Assembly (NCBI RefSeq): GCF_000429145.1 | Contig: NZ_AUBH01000006.1 | Span: forward strand, 220,446-284,445 | DNA: 64,000 nt | Direction of reading: 5' to 3' | DNA from: Aestuariibacter salexigens DSM 15300 | Lineage (GTDB): Bacteria > Pseudomonadota > Gammaproteobacteria > Enterobacterales > Alteromonadaceae | Shown here: positions 9,788-17,128 of the stretch, in pieces | Position numbering within the stretch: position 1 is the stretch's first letter | How the letters are laid out: each line of letters opens with the position of its first letter | The notes under the pieces: generated by a model | Seen by the model: only the letters and a program-made list of their open reading frames with translations | Database searches by the model: none | Told to the model about the DNA's origin: nothing | Translations under genes and position numbers: made by a program

Positions 9788-10247
9788 TACGCCTCGCGTC
9801 CCGCAAGCGTTGCAGCCTAATGTCTCAGTTTTGCAAAGGGCTGACCCAAATTCGCATGCAGTAACATTTACCTCTCTTCTATCTTGATTAGCGTGTAGCA
9901 AGGAACGCTACTCATCGACAGTTCTACAGCTGCGTAATTAATACAGCAAAAGGGCAAAGGAGGCGTCATGGAATGGGATGCCATGGATGCCCACCGAAAA
10001 GCTGAACCTGAGCGTTCGCATTTCGGTAACGGACATGGAAGACGTCAGGAATGTCGGAAATAGTAAACGGAAGTCATGCAACGAGATGGATCGGTTAGGC
10101 GGACCAACAACGGTCGCCGCGTCAGGGATTGATGCAACACGGCTAGGGGTCAACCGAAACACAGGATGCACTAGGGAAAGCCAAAATCCACGGACGGATT
10201 GCTGTATCAACTACAGTGCACAGACAAACGGATAGGATGGTAAAACC
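9788..10247 (+). promoter_or_regulatory. Long leader region before the peptide-export operon
   Basis: These 460 bases before the HlyD gene contain no convincing long gene. They hold a near-consensus Shine-Dalgarno AAAGGAGG (9956-9963) before a 31-codon frame. They also hold a GGCG-g-ACC / GGT-CGCC stem near 10097-10118 and a CTGTA-tcaac-TACAG hairpin at 10202-10216 just before hlyD. Short frames follow one another (9968-10063, 10076-10132, then a TGATG overlap to a 4-codon frame). It could be a structured 5' leader with translated mini-frames. No promoter was identified with confidence. Confidence 0.4.
9968..10063 (+). CDS. Possible 31-residue small protein
   Basis: ATG at 9968 lies 4 bases after a near-perfect Shine-Dalgarno (AAAGGAGG). 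It opens a 31-codon frame beginning MEWDAMDAHRKAEPERSHFG and ending in a basic tail QECRK. The peptide is highly charged and has no hydrophobic segment, signal or double-glycine leader, so it does not look like a second bacteriocin precursor. It could be a leader peptide or a chance frame in a structured RNA. The only positive evidence is the ribosome-binding site. Confidence 0.3.
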   Translation: MEWDAMDAHRKAEPERSHFGNGHGRRQECRK

Positions 10248-11504
10248 ATGCGCTCGATATTATTCAGACAGGCCGCTGTTGAGCATCAGCACGAGCGATT
10301 GCATGGTGAGGTATTGGTATTGCCCAAAGGAATATCTTTGATCATTGCCGCCGTATTATGTGTGTGGCTCATTACCTTTGCCGTTTTCCTCGGCAAGGGC
10401 AGTTATACGCATCAGGCCACTGTGACGGGTTGGTTAGAGCCGACTCAAGGCGTACTTCGGGTTTTTGCGCAGGGCAATGCTGGAAAAATCAAACAGATAC
10501 TGGTTAGCGAGGGTGACAAAGTGTCTGCGGGTCAGCCACTGTTGATCGTTAACGGTGACAGGATGCTTGCTGGCGGGGACAGTCTTGAACAATTGCTGTT
10601 GGATGAATATGCCAGTCAACAGGTCTTGCTGCAGCAACGTCTGAAAAGACTGGATTCTGCTCATAAAGTACAACAACGCGATTACCAGCAACAATATGAT
10701 GCAGCAGTCGCCGAATTAGCCGAATTAAAAGCGCAGTTAAAAACCTTGTATGAGCGCAAGACTATCGTAACGTCGCGCTTTCAGAAACACCTTAACATGC
10801 ATAAAGAGGGGCATATTTCCGTCACAGAAATCGATGTCAGCAAAGACCAGCTACTTCTATTGAACTCAGACATACAGGCTTTACAACGAACTGAAATTCA
10901 ACAACAAAGCCGTATCCAGCAACTTTATAACACCTTGCAGCTCATACCCACTAATCAAGCAAATGAACGCGGAGATATCGGCCAGAAGCTGAGTGATATT
11001 GCACAACAGATAGCCCAATTGCATGGGCAACGTGCTTATATCATCAAGGCAGACAGAGAAGGTATCGTTACCAACTTACAGGCCAACCTGGGGCAGACTG
11101 TTCAAGCAAACTTGCCGCTACTGACGTTGGTTCCTGATACCACTCACATTGAAGCAACGTTATTGCTTCCAGTACGGGCAGCGGGCTTTGTAGCAAAAGG
11201 CCAGACACTGGACATCCGCTATGACGCCTACCCCTATCAGAAATTTGGTATACATCAGGGCGAAGTCGTCTCTGTCTCAGATACGGTATTACTGCCGGGC
11301 GAAGTGAATGGCGCGCCTTTTGCCATCAATGAACCGGTATATCTGGTTAAAGCGAGTCTCAGCAGTGCTCATGTCAAGGCCTATGGTGTGGATATGCCCC
11401 TGCGCTCGGGCATGACGTTTTCGGCAGATATTCAGCTCAGCACCCGTTCACTGCTGGAATGGTTACTGGAGCCTTTATACAGCGTTAAGGGCAGACTCTC
11501 ATGA
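10248..11504 (+). CDS. HlyD-family periplasmic adaptor for peptide export
   Basis: The 418-residue membrane-fusion protein has one N-terminal transmembrane helix (residues about 25-45, LIIAAVLCVWLITFAVFLG). A first half of the lipoyl domain contains VSEGDKVSAGQPLL, followed by a long coiled-coil hairpin rich in Gln, Leu and Lys (about 115-240). The second lipoyl half has ADREGIVTNLQANLGQTV, and a C-terminal beta-barrel ends the protein. It should link an inner-membrane ABC exporter to an outer-membrane channel; no TolC-type gene is nearby. Its stop overlaps the start of the next gene by 4 bases, so it is translationally coupled to the C39 transporter. Family assignment is firm; the cargo is inferred from the precursor downstream. 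Confidence 0.92.
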   Translation: MRSILFRQAAVEHQHERLHGEVLVLPKGISLIIAAVLCVWLITFAVFLGKGSYTHQATVTGWLEPTQGVLRVFAQGNAGKIKQILVSEGDKVSAGQPLLIVNGDRMLAGGDSLEQLLLDEYASQQVLLQQRLKRLDSAHKVQQRDYQQQYDAAVAELAELKAQLKTLYERKTIVTSRFQKHLNMHKEGHISVTEIDVSKDQLLLLNSDIQALQRTEIQQQSRIQQLYNTLQLIPTNQANERGDIGQKLSDIAQQIAQLHGQRAYIIKADREGIVTNLQANLGQTVQANLPLLTLVPDTTHIEATLLLPVRAAGFVAKGQTLDIRYDAYPYQKFGIHQGEVVSVSDTVLLPGEVNGAPFAINEPVYLVKASLSSAHVKAYGVDMPLRSGMTFSADIQLSTRSLLEWLLEPLYSVKGRLS

Positions 11505-13705
11505 CTACCGCTAGTTTCACTTCACGCCCGGAAAAACTTTTACATTTTTCTATTCATCGTCGTCTACCTGTTATTTTGCAATCAGAGGTGAATGAATGCG
11601 GTCTGGCTTGTCTGGCGATGCTCACGAGTTTTTATGGTCGGCGTACCGATCTACAAGGATTGCGGCGACGATTTGCCATTTCTGCCCAGGGCACCACATT
11701 GAAGCAACTAATGGATGCGGCGGGCAGACTATCCCTGTCGGGACGTGCATTAAAGCTTGATGTGGAAAGCCTCAAACATTTACAAACACCCTGCATTCTG
11801 CACTGGGAAATGAATCACTTTGTCGTGCTTAAAAAGGTGAGTGCAAAGGCCATTGTCATTCATGATCCCGCTATCGGGGAGCGTCGCTTACATTTTAATG
11901 AAGTGAGCAAAGCCTTTACGGGTATAGCACTTGAAGTCACGCCTACGTCAGATTTTTCGCCTGGTGATGAAAAAACCTCACTGTCCTTTACCCATCTGTG
12001 GAGCAAAATTATCGGCCTGCGGCGCGCTTTAGGACTCATTTTATTGCTGTCGCTGATGTTACAGGCGTTTGCGATTATCAGTCCCTATTACATGCAGATA
12101 GTAATTGACGATGTATTACTGCGAAGCGACCAGCAACTCCTTGCGGTACTGGCAATAGGTTTTGTTTTTTTGCTGCTGATTGATGCGGGTACCAGTGCGG
12201 TGCGACGCTTCGCTCTATTGCACCTTTCCAGCCGTCTCAATCTACAAATGTCCGCGAACGTCTTTGCTCATCTGGTACGGCTATCGCTGGATTATTTTGG
12301 AAAACGTCATATGGGAGACGTGGTTTCCCGGTTTGCTTCACTAAATGTGATCCGTGAACTGATGACCACCGGCATGGTAGCGGTCTTACTTGATGGGATT
12401 ATGGCGCTTATCACACTGACTGTAATGTATATTTACAGCGCGACTCTGACATTTATTGTGCTTGCCGTCGTCATCGCTTATGCGCTATTGCGTATCACGC
12501 TTTACAGACCGGTCAGGCTTCTGACCGAGGAAAAGATTATCGCCAGCGCAACCGAGCAGTCTCATTTTATGGAATCCGTCCGGGCCATGCAGACCATTAA
12601 GTTGTTTAGTAAGGAGTGTGAGCGGGAAGGACAGTGGCAAAACAAGCTGGCCAGTACTATGAACAAGGACATCAGGCTGGCCCATTGGGATATTGGCTTT
12701 CAAGGTGCCAATCAACTGTTGTTTGGCATTGAGAATATTATCGTTATTTACTTTGCCGCGATGGCAGTCATGGATAATGCTATGTCAGTTGGCATGCTGT
12801 ACGCATTCATTGCGTATAAAACCAGATTTGTGGGTGCCATGGACGGATTGATAACAAAATGGATAGAGTTTCGTATGCTTGATGTGCAGTTTGAGCGTCT
12901 GGCTGACATTGTGTTTTGCCATAAAGAATCGCACCACGCAGCAAGCCACCAGCATTCACCTGCGGATGCACCATCGCAAATAAGGTCTGGCTCATTAACT
13001 GTTCGCCAGCTCAGCTATCGCTATGGAGACCTGGAACGGCCTGTTTTCAGTGATATTAACGTCGAAATTACAGCCGGCCAGACCGTTGCTATAGTTGGCA
13101 CAAGCGGCTGCGGTAAAACGACATTGATGAAATGCATGATGGGACTGCTACGTCCCTGTCATGGTGAAGTGTTGATTGATGGCATGCCACTCACCGGGCT
13201 ACACCATTATCGACAACATATTGCGGCTGTCATGCAGGACGATAACCTGCTGTCAGGTAGTATCGCCGATAACATCGCCTGTTTCGATGCTCAAGTAAAT
13301 ATATCCAGGGTCGTGGAGTGTGCTCGTCTCGCCTGTATTCATGACGACATTGTGCAGATGAATATGCAATATCAAACCTACATCGGCGAGTTAGGAAGTA
13401 GCCTTAGCGGCGGCCAGAAACAACGTATTCTGCTGGCGAGAGCGCTTTACAGGCAACCTAAAATCCTGTTTTTAGATGAAGCAACCAGCCATTTAGACTG
13501 TGGTAGTGAACGCCTTATAAACCAGCATATTCAGGATCTGTCGATGACGCGCATTATTATTGCGCATCGGCCGGAAACCATTCGCAGTGCAGCTCGCATA
13601 TTGCGATTAGATGAGACAGGTTTGCACGATTGTTCGTTAGAGCAAGCCATGCAAGTCCAGCAAACTGACTCTCGCTTATTTCAAACCAAGGAGAAGACCA
13701 AATGA
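11501..13705 (+). CDS. Peptidase-containing ABC transporter (C39 peptidase, bacteriocin/RiPP type)
   Basis: This 734-residue protein carries three modules. An N-terminal C39 peptidase has catalytic Cys33 (QSEVNECGLACLAM), His106 (EMNHFVVL) and Asp122 (IHDPAIGER), all present, so it should cut leaders after double glycine. A six-helix ABC exporter membrane domain spans about residues 165-440. The nucleotide-binding domain has Walker A GTSGCGKTT (about 532), signature LSGGQKQR (about 635), Walker B ILFLDEATSHLD and the H-loop IIIAHRPE. Such PCATs remove the leader and export the mature peptide. It overlaps hlyD by 4 bases and the HTH gene by 4 bases, giving a tight operon. The likely substrate is the precursor encoded about 750 bases downstream. 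Confidence 0.95.
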   Translation: MTTASFTSRPEKLLHFSIHRRLPVILQSEVNECGLACLAMLTSFYGRRTDLQGLRRRFAISAQGTTLKQLMDAAGRLSLSGRALKLDVESLKHLQTPCILHWEMNHFVVLKKVSAKAIVIHDPAIGERRLHFNEVSKAFTGIALEVTPTSDFSPGDEKTSLSFTHLWSKIIGLRRALGLILLLSLMLQAFAIISPYYMQIVIDDVLLRSDQQLLAVLAIGFVFLLLIDAGTSAVRRFALLHLSSRLNLQMSANVFAHLVRLSLDYFGKRHMGDVVSRFASLNVIRELMTTGMVAVLLDGIMALITLTVMYIYSATLTFIVLAVVIAYALLRITLYRPVRLLTEEKIIASATEQSHFMESVRAMQTIKLFSKECEREGQWQNKLASTMNKDIRLAHWDIGFQGANQLLFGIENIIVIYFAAMAVMDNAMSVGMLYAFIAYKTRFVGAMDGLITKWIEFRMLDVQFERLADIVFCHKESHHAASHQHSPADAPSQIRSGSLTVRQLSYRYGDLERPVFSDINVEITAGQTVAIVGTSGCGKTTLMKCMMGLLRPCHGEVLIDGMPLTGLHHYRQHIAAVMQDDNLLSGSIADNIACFDAQVNISRVVECARLACIHDDIVQMNMQYQTYIGELGSSLSGGQKQRILLARALYRQPKILFLDEATSHLDCGSERLINQHIQDLSMTRIIIAHRPETIRSAARILRLDETGLHDCSLEQAMQVQQTDSRLFQTKEKTK

Positions 13706-13920
13706 CGACTGAAATTACACCTCAATCGTTGTCACGCAGGGAGTGGCAGGTAGTACAAAAAATCATGCAGGGTTTGCCCAATAAATTGATTGCAGATCAG
13801 CTATTTATCACAGAAAGGACGGTAAAGTTCCACTGTGCCAATATCTATCGAAAGCTCAACATCCCAAACCGAAGTTGCCTGATAACCAGAATGTTTAAAG
13901 CCATGCCTGGAGCACTTTGA
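13702..13920 (+). CDS. HTH-only LuxR/GerE-type DNA-binding protein
   Basis: This 72-residue protein is almost entirely a LuxR-family helix-turn-helix: LSRREWQVVQKIMQGLPNK, IADQLFITERTVKFH and YRKLNIPNR match the four-helix GerE fold. There is no receiver, autoinducer-binding or ATPase domain, so it lacks its own signal-input module. The start codon overlaps the transporter stop (ATGA), so expression is coupled to the exporter. It is the obvious candidate regulator of the peptide cluster, possibly acting at the inverted repeat before the precursor gene. That role is inference from position. Confidence 0.88.
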   Translation: MTTEITPQSLSRREWQVVQKIMQGLPNKLIADQLFITERTVKFHCANIYRKLNIPNRSCLITRMFKAMPGAL

Positions 13921-13933
13921 CAATTAAGTCCAC

Positions 13934-13953
13934 GTCGGTCCTTTCGGGCCGAC
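13934..13953 (+). other. Intercistronic hairpin
   Basis: GTCGGTCC and GGGCCGAC pair (one G-T wobble) around loop TTTC, 13 bases after the HTH gene stop. There is no U-tract. It may limit read-through or protect the upstream mRNA end. Confidence 0.5.
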
Positions 13954-14019
13954 AATGATATCCCGACAATGGGCAATTATTCAGCCTTGCATACCATCAC
14001 AGTAAAGAAGGAAGACAGT

Positions 14020-14274
14020 ATGAATCTGATACAAAAATGGAACAGCTTACCTTTTCCACTGGAAATGTTTCTGGTCAGCACATTTACCTCTTTGATTTTA
14101 GGCACGATGTTCAGTGTGCTTTACTTCATCGTTACCGAGCAGGTCCCTAACTACTGGGTCGTAGGCATCGGGTTTAACGCAATCTGGATGTTTACGCTCT
14201 ATGAATCCGTATACTCCTGCTATCGTAAAGGTGCTATCGATCAAATGCGCCATGGCAACGCGTTTAAAATGTAA
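14020..14274 (+). CDS. Small two-helix membrane protein of the peptide cluster
   Basis: The 84-residue protein has two hydrophobic segments (residues about 14-36, MFLVSTFTSLILGTMFSVLY, and about 44-64, VVGIGFNAIWMFTLYESVY) and a short basic C-terminus. I do not recognise the family. Its place between the exporter/regulator genes and the precursor suggests an accessory or immunity function, but nothing in the sequence proves that. ATG at 14020 is chosen because AGGAAG lies just upstream; a start 17 codons earlier is in frame but lacks a good ribosome-binding site. Confidence 0.7.
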   Translation: MNLIQKWNSLPFPLEMFLVSTFTSLILGTMFSVLYFIVTEQVPNYWVVGIGFNAIWMFTLYESVYSCYRKGAIDQMRHGNAFKM

Positions 14275-14326
14275 AACTAGCCGTTAGTACGGTTCATAGT
14301 CTGATAATCATCGTTATACTCATTCT

Positions 14327-14347
14327 GTGTCAGCGTAACAGTGACAC
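14327..14347. promoter_or_regulatory. Inverted repeat upstream of the precursor, candidate operator
   Basis: GTGTCA-N9-TGACAC forms a 21-bp dyad about 107 bases before the precursor start. Spacing and length are like LuxR-family operators, and the cluster encodes one LuxR-type HTH protein. A TATACT hexamer at about 14315-14320 might be a -10 element just upstream. Functional assignment is inference. Confidence 0.4.
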
Positions 14348-14384
14348 TCGCCCAGGGAGCGGGCGCATCAAGGAATGGGGAGTT

Positions 14385-14426
14385 ATGCGTACTGCATACT
14401 GCCAGCGACTGCTACCTGAAAAATAG
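14385..14426 (+). CDS. Possible 13-codon leader ORF before the precursor
   Basis: ATG at 14385 follows a purine-rich AAGGAATGGGGAG and opens a 13-codon frame, MRTAYCQRLLPEK, stopping at TAG 14424-14426. Its coding region overlaps a potential long-range stem (14386-14393 with 14425-14432, TGCGTACT/AGTACGCA). This arrangement could couple translation to folding around the precursor ribosome-binding site, but a chance frame is equally possible. Confidence 0.25.
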   Translation: MRTAYCQRLLPEK

Positions 14427-14453
14427 TACGCAACGTTAAACAGGAGAATGATG

Positions 14454-14669
14454 ATGGAACATCCATTTTCAGACCAGCCAGGCCTCATCGCACTCAGTCA
14501 GGACATGACCGAACACGTTGGTGGTGGTGCCATTGTAACCAGCACCTTTAATTCTACTCAGGGCAGTGAAGTACCTGTCCCTACAGAGCCAACACCAATA
14601 CGTCCTCCGATATACACCACTCTGGCAGTGGGTGAAGAAGGTGGGGTATTTCCCGACCCGGATTTGTAA
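14454..14669 (+). CDS. Graspetide (plesiocin-type) precursor peptide
   Basis: The predicted 71-residue peptide has two recognisable parts. The leader contains LIALSQDMTEHVGGG: counting back from a cut after GGG (residue 25), Leu-Ser fall at -12/-11 and Val at -4, as in double-glycine leaders of C39 transporters. The exported part, from AIVTSTF, runs through a Pro/Thr-rich spacer to YTTLAVGEEGG and ends VFPDPDL. TTLAVGEE (55-62) matches the TTxxxxEE core of plesiocin-type graspetides, in which Thr hydroxyls form esters with Glu side chains. Three ATGs are in tandem (14448, 14451, 14454); AGGAG at 14442-14446 favours the third. The next gene is an ATP-grasp maturase. No protein is known to me with this exact sequence. 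Confidence 0.85.
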   Translation: MEHPFSDQPGLIALSQDMTEHVGGGAIVTSTFNSTQGSEVPVPTEPTPIRPPIYTTLAVGEEGGVFPDPDL

Positions 14670-14682
14670 TCGGTAAATAACA

Positions 14683-14700
14683 GGGCGGATTGCTCCGCCC
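14683..14700 (+). other. Hairpin between precursor and maturase genes
   Basis: A perfect 7-bp stem GGGCGGA/TCCGCCC with loop TTGC begins 14 bases after the precursor stop. There is no U-tract. Such hairpins often protect the abundant precursor transcript and reduce read-through into the modifying enzyme. Confidence 0.6.
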
Positions 14701-14716
14701 GATGTTCATGGAATAG

Positions 14717-15631
14717 ATGATGTCCTTAAGCCTCATTCTCGGTCCTGACAATGATCAACATGCATTACATATTAAATCCGCATGCGACGCGCGTAATCAC
14801 CCGGTTTTACTGTTTGATAGTGCTGATTTTCCCACGCAGACAGCGATTAGCTGGTCACCTCACCTAAATGAAGGCAGTGTTCATATAGACGGCGACGATA
14901 TTCCGTTTAGTGGGATTCGCTCCGTGTTCTGGAGCTGCTTGCATCCTGCCAAGCTAGCGTGTGGCATGACACCTGAGCAACAAAGTATCGCCAGAAACGA
15001 TGTCTGCAGTACGTTGCGTACATTTTTGCAGGAGCCGACAATACGCTGGGTAAACCCCTGGCAAAGTTATCAGTATCATAAAGTGAAGCCCCGCCAGCTC
15101 GCTCACGCGCAGCGCCTTGGAGCGAATATCCCCGTCACCCTGATCAGCAATAATATTGAAAAAATCCTGGCGTTCTGTGAGCAGGTCGGAAACGTTATAT
15201 ACAAACCTGTTTATGGAGGTGCGCTTACCCGTGAAGTGCAACCTAACCAATTAAATCCACAACGCTTGCAGCTTGTTCTGGCAATGTCACCAGTGACATT
15301 GCAGCAATTTATTCCAGGCACAAATGTGCGCACCTATGTGATTGGTCAGCATGTTTTTAGTGCTGAAATAGCTGCCGATACTATCGACTTTCGAGATGAT
15401 AGAAATCCAGTCTTACGCCCTATTAGCCTGTCTGTGAGAGAAACCGAGCTTGCAATAAGAATAAGCCGTGGTTTCGGTATGTGCTGGACTGCCATCGACT
15501 GGCGACGTGATCACGACGGCACGCTGTTTTTTCTGGAGGCTAACCCAAGTCCGATGTTTATGTTCTTTGAGCAACAAACCGGCTTCGCTATCACTGAAGC
15601 GCTAACGGATATGTTGGTCAGCAAAAAGTGA
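14717..15631 (+). CDS. ATP-grasp ribosomal peptide maturase (graspetide macrocyclase)
   Basis: The 304-residue protein starts with LILGPDNDQHALHI and a VLLFDSADFPTQ segment, as in MvdC/MvdD-like and actinobacterial ATP-grasp peptide maturases. The ATP-grasp core follows: VNPWQSYQYHKVKPRQLAHA (about 110-130), the lysine-containing IYKPVYGG (about 160), LQQFIPGTNVRTYVIG, and the C-terminal LFFLEANPSPM (about 271-281) that supplies Mg2+ ligands. These enzymes activate side-chain carboxylates by phosphorylation and form ester or amide cross-links. The target is predicted to be the precursor 48 bases upstream. No second ligase or acetyltransferase is present. Assignment to the maturase group is strong; ring pattern is inferred. 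Confidence 0.88.
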   Translation: MMSLSLILGPDNDQHALHIKSACDARNHPVLLFDSADFPTQTAISWSPHLNEGSVHIDGDDIPFSGIRSVFWSCLHPAKLACGMTPEQQSIARNDVCSTLRTFLQEPTIRWVNPWQSYQYHKVKPRQLAHAQRLGANIPVTLISNNIEKILAFCEQVGNVIYKPVYGGALTREVQPNQLNPQRLQLVLAMSPVTLQQFIPGTNVRTYVIGQHVFSAEIAADTIDFRDDRNPVLRPISLSVRETELAIRISRGFGMCWTAIDWRRDHDGTLFFLEANPSPMFMFFEQQTGFAITEALTDMLVSKK

Positions 15632-15633
15632 TG

Positions 15634-15686
15634 TTGGGGACGCCTAGTTGGGGACGCCTAGTCGGGGGCGCCTAGTCGGGGGCGCC
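15634..15686. repeat. 14-bp tandem repeats (about 3.8 copies)
   Basis: Two copies of TTGGGGACGCCTAG (15634-15661), one TCGGGGGCGCCTAG (15662-15675) and a partial fourth (15676-15686) follow the maturase stop directly. The GGCGCC and CTAG cores are self-complementary. Function unknown; it may be slippage-prone spacer DNA at the edge of the island. Confidence 0.85.
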
Positions 15687-15730
15687 AAAAAAGATTGGAT
15701 ACCGGACAGGCATTTCGCGCCTGCCGGTAT
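15687..15730 (-). terminator. Terminator of the hslVU operon
   Basis: On the minus strand ATACCGGCAGGC pairs with GCCTG(T)CCGGTAT (15699-15730) and is followed by CCAATCTTTTTT. It lies 15 bases beyond the hslU stop. Confidence 0.8.
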
Positions 15731-15744
15731 CACTGAGTGACGTT

Positions 15745-17073
15745 TTATAGGATAAACCGGCTCAAATCTTCATTGTCGACCAGCATTTCAAGATGCTTAT
15801 TGACATACTCAGCGTCAATCTGGAATGTCTCGCCGTGCTTTTCAGAAGCATCAAACGAGATATCTTCCATCAATCTTTCCATCACCGTGTGCAAGCGACG
15901 AGCGCCGATGTTCTCGGTTCGTTCATTGACCTGCCAGGCCGCCTCGGCGATGCGACGAATACCATCTTCGGTAAAGCTGACGTTAACGCCTTCAGTCTGC
16001 AGCAATGCGATGTACTGTTCTGTCAGTGACGCGTTAGGTTCAGTCAGAATACGTACGAAGTCTTCAACACTGAGAGCAGAGAGTTCTACGCGAATGGGTA
16101 ATCGACCTTGCAACTCAGGGATCAGATCGGAGGGTTTGCTCATCTGGAATGCGCCTGAGGCGATGAACAGTATGTGATCTGTTTTTACCATTCCATGCTT
16201 GGTCGACACGCTGGAGCCTTCAACGAGAGGTAACAAGTCTCGCTGCACCCCCTCTCTTGATACATCTGCAGTACCAGTGCCCTCGCGCTTGCAGATTTTG
16301 TCGATTTCATCAATGAAGACAATGCCATTCTGTTCCACCGCCTCGAGCGCCTTTTCCTTGAGCTCTTCCTGATTGACCAGTTTGGCAGCTTCTTCTTCTA
16401 TCAGCATTTTGAATGCATCTTTGATTTTTATTTTTTTCTTTTTCTTCTGCGTGCCAGACAAATTCTGGAACATACCCTGCAATTGATTAGTCATCTCCTC
16501 CATGCCAGGAGGCGCCATGATCTCTACGCCCACCTGTGGAAGAGCGATATCGATTTCAATCTCTTTATCGTCTAACTGCCCTTCCCGTAATTTCTTGCGA
16601 AATGCCTGACGCGTGCCCCTGTCTTCGGTTTTCTCCTTATCGCCCCAGACATTCTCCGGCGGCGGCAATAATACGTCTAGAATACGCTCTTCGGCTGCCT
16701 CTTCTGCGCGATACCTGACCTTCGCCATTTCTTGTTCTTTGGTCATTTTCACTGCGATATCAGCCAGGTCTCGGATGATGGTTTCCACTTCCTTACCTAC
16801 ATATCCCACTTCGGTAAACTTGGTCGCTTCTACTTTAATGAAGGGAGCGTTCGCCAGTTTAGCCAAACGACGGGCTATTTCGGTTTTCCCTACGCCCGTA
16901 GGACCAATCATCAAGATATTTTTAGGCGTGACCTCCTGTCTTAACTCAGCTTCCAGTTGCATACGTCGCCAGCGGTTTCGCAACGCTATGGATACGGCTC
17001 GTTTGGCCTTTTGCTGACCAATTATATGGCGATCAAGCTCGTGAACTATCTCTCTTGGGGTCATTTCTGACAT
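15745..17073 (-). CDS. hslU: ATP-dependent protease ATPase subunit HslU (ClpY)
   Basis: The 442-residue AAA+ unfoldase is almost the same length as the E. coli protein. It has the N-terminal [17 protein letters not shown], Walker [13 protein letters not shown], the pore motif GYVGKEVE, Walker [12 protein letters not shown] and the C-terminal tail ending LSRFIL that docks into HslV. It unfolds substrates and feeds them to the HslV chambers. It follows hslV by 55 bases in the usual order and shares its predicted heat-shock promoter. Nothing is odd in the sequence. Confidence 0.98.
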   Translation of the reverse strand: MSEMTPREIVHELDRHIIGQQKAKRAVSIALRNRWRRMQLEAELRQEVTPKNILMIGPTGVGKTEIARRLAKLANAPFIKVEATKFTEVGYVGKEVETIIRDLADIAVKMTKEQEMAKVRYRAEEAAEERILDVLLPPPENVWGDKEKTEDRGTRQAFRKKLREGQLDDKEIEIDIALPQVGVEIMAPPGMEEMTNQLQGMFQNLSGTQKKKKKIKIKDAFKMLIEEEAAKLVNQEELKEKALEAVEQNGIVFIDEIDKICKREGTGTADVSREGVQRDLLPLVEGSSVSTKHGMVKTDHILFIASGAFQMSKPSDLIPELQGRLPIRVELSALSVEDFVRILTEPNASLTEQYIALLQTEGVNVSFTEDGIRRIAEAAWQVNERTENIGARRLHTVMERLMEDISFDASEKHGETFQIDAEYVNKHLEMLVDNEDLSRFIL

Positions 17074-17128
17074 GAATGCTTTCCTATTTGCTAAACACTG
17101 ATGGTGTCATCAATGCGTGCTTAATATG

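Noticed and set aside
9978..10235. 85-codon open frame ending 12 bases before hlyD
   Set aside because: The Shine-Dalgarno at 9956-9963 fits ATG 9968, not 9978 (14 bases away), and the predicted protein has no hydrophobic core, signal or family resemblance. It remains possible but is not supported.
14454..14669. Microviridin/marinostatin-type precursor
   Set aside because: No TxKYPSD or TMRYPSD core is present; TTxxxxEE points to the plesiocin-like group.
15634..15686. CRISPR array
   Set aside because: Units are directly tandem with no spacers and there are no cas genes.
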